A stretch of 58,082 bases of DNA from Diplocarpon mali (lineage: Eukaryota; Ascomycota; Leotiomycetes; Helotiales; Drepanopezizaceae): assembly GCA_024741835.1 (NCBI GenBank), contig JAENRP010000283.1, forward strand, positions 1 to 58,082. The letters run 5' to 3'. Made by a program: the position numbers and the translations under genes. Shown piece by piece: positions 57,322 through 58,082 of this stretch. Below the pieces are notes generated by a model, which searched no databases, had not been told where the DNA came from, and was given only the letters and a program-made list of their open reading frames with translations. Every line of letters starts with the position of its first letter. The first letter of the stretch is position 1.

Positions 57322-57475
57322 GACTCTTAAGCCCGCTTTATAAGTTAGGTCATATAGTCTTATAAAGGAAAGTTTTTTAAATCGACTCCTAGGCCTAGAC
57401 TGCGAGTCAAGTCATATAGTCTTATAAAGGAATATCTTTTAGGAAATTTGACTCTTAGTCCCGCCTTATAAGTAA
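57322..57475 (+). repeat. A-family 3' non-coding repeat, three units
   Basis: Units start at 57322, 57384 and 57450 (GACTCTTAAGC, GACTCCTAGGCC, GACTCTTAGTCC). Each is followed by GTCATATAGTCTTATAAAGG, or diverges after the core in the last unit. They lie between RNase H and the 3' LTR. Confidence 0.65.
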
Positions 57476-57611
57476 GGTTAGTAATTTTAATAGAAGTTAC
57501 TATTAATTGATTGTTTTTAATTTAAAGAGATACTTAAGAGTTAGATTAGCGTAAAAGGATAGTTATTATTTTCCTAACTATAAGTCAATTAGAGTAAGGT
57601 CTAAGTAAAGG

Positions 57612-57806
57612 TATTAAGATAGGTGATATAGCTATCACTCTAATATATTATTATATAACTCTACTACTTAATCAATAGGATATTGATACATATATAGCTA
57701 TAAGGAAGAAAGGGGTAACCTTCCTTCCTTAACTCTTACTAATATATCAACTATCGACCTTTAGAAGCCTCCTTTACCTATTGCGCCGACTCACTTAAGC
57801 TTAATA
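57612..57806 (+). repeat. LTR A, 3' LTR of A7
   Basis: 195 bp starting TATTAAGATAGGTGATA and ending CACTTAAGCTTAATA. It is visibly more mutated than the 5' LTR at 51700. The TAGTC duplication follows at 57807-57811. Confidence 0.92.
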
Positions 57807-57811
57807 TAGTC

Positions 57812-58082
57812 TTAGCTTAAGAGTCATTTTCGCGAATTTTACTTGCAATCCTAGCTTAAGAGTCTATCTATTCTCCTTATCCTCGCTTAATTATATTAAA
57901 GTAAAGAGTGCACTTTCTTTAAAGGAATCTACTTATAGGTCTAGCTTAAAAGTCAATTTTTATAATATCACCTTTAAGATAATATAAAGTCTATCTTTAA
58001 TTTTAACTTTAAAGATCACTTTATAATTATTATTTATAAATTATATAAATTAATTATTAAAAACTCTTATATAATTTAACTT
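57812..58082 (-). mobile_element. Copia element A6 resumes after A7
   Basis: Continuation of A6: the remaining units of the coded tandem repeat (to about 57872), then the upstream protease-to-repeat region (57880-58082), homologous to 22741-22935 and 29892-30110. It runs off the window end. Confidence 0.85.

Larger units (their letters stand above)
51700..57806 (+). mobile_element. Complete Copia element A7
   Basis: A full-length family A element of 6107 bp on the plus strand with 195-bp LTRs and a perfect target duplication TAGTC. It is the reference copy for the family here: primer-binding site, leader repeats, Gag with zinc-knuckle remnant, protease-like region, coded tandem repeat, pre-integrase, integrase, linker, RT, RNase H, three 3' repeat units and a purine tract. 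It is the innermost guest of the right-hand stack and so among the latest insertions. It is nevertheless full of RIP stops. Confidence 0.94.

Noticed and set aside
1..58082. CRISPR array, rRNA or tRNA genes, bacterial or viral operons
   Set aside because: The regular repeats found are retrotransposon LTRs, leader repeats or coded repeats without spacers of constant length. No cloverleaf or rRNA core sequence was seen, and no intact host reading frame of convincing length exists.

Overview
The window looks like heterochromatin of a filamentous ascomycete (Pezizomycotina-like). It is AT-rich and crowded with TpA, while CpA and TpG are scarce. This is the signature of repeat-induced point mutation (RIP, CpA to TpA on both strands). 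Almost every recognisable protein is a retrotransposon polyprotein broken by TAA/TAG at former CAA/CAG/TGG codons. I found no intact host gene, tRNA, rRNA or CRISPR array. The species cannot be named from this sequence.

Left part (1-18763), on + unless stated: the 3' end of a Copia element of family A (A1, 1-3059); the 3' end of another Copia (B, 3060-about 5530); a short islet that appears free of RIP (5531-5770); fragments of LTR families B and C; an unassigned stretch (5943-6905); the 3' end of a Ty3/gypsy chromodomain element (6906-7486, minus); an LTR C copy; an unassigned stretch (7794-8841); a complete Copia element D (8842-16046, minus, TSD AGAAG); another LTR C; a second gypsy 3' end (16395-17517, minus); and an LTR-promoter-like segment followed by five 75-bp tandem repeats (17518-18763).

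Right part (18764-58082) is a nested stack that can be untangled from target-site duplications. A2 (minus) is split by A4 (+, from 23145). The 5' LTR of A4 is split by F outer (23332-44695, TSD CTTAA). F outer holds two complete guests: A3 (25917-32115, minus, TSD TTATA) and F inner (34461-42057, minus, TSD AAAGT). A4 resumes at 44701 and is split by A5 (+, 46316). A5 is split by A6 (minus, 47891), and A6 by the complete A7 (51700-57806, +, TSD TAGTC). A6 resumes to the window end.

Families A, D and F encode the usual Ty1/copia order Gag-PR-IN-RT-RNase H. Catalytic residues are mutated, for example the RT box YVDD reads YINN, YIND or YIDN, so none of these copies should be autonomous. Points of interest: a primer-binding site matching the anticodon arm of initiator tRNA-Met; a tandem repeat coded inside the A polyprotein whose core motif recurs in the A 3' non-coding region; weaker RIP at the outward-facing edges of LTRs; and a conserved GC-richer block between pol and the 3' LTR in families D and F that may carry an antisense reading frame.
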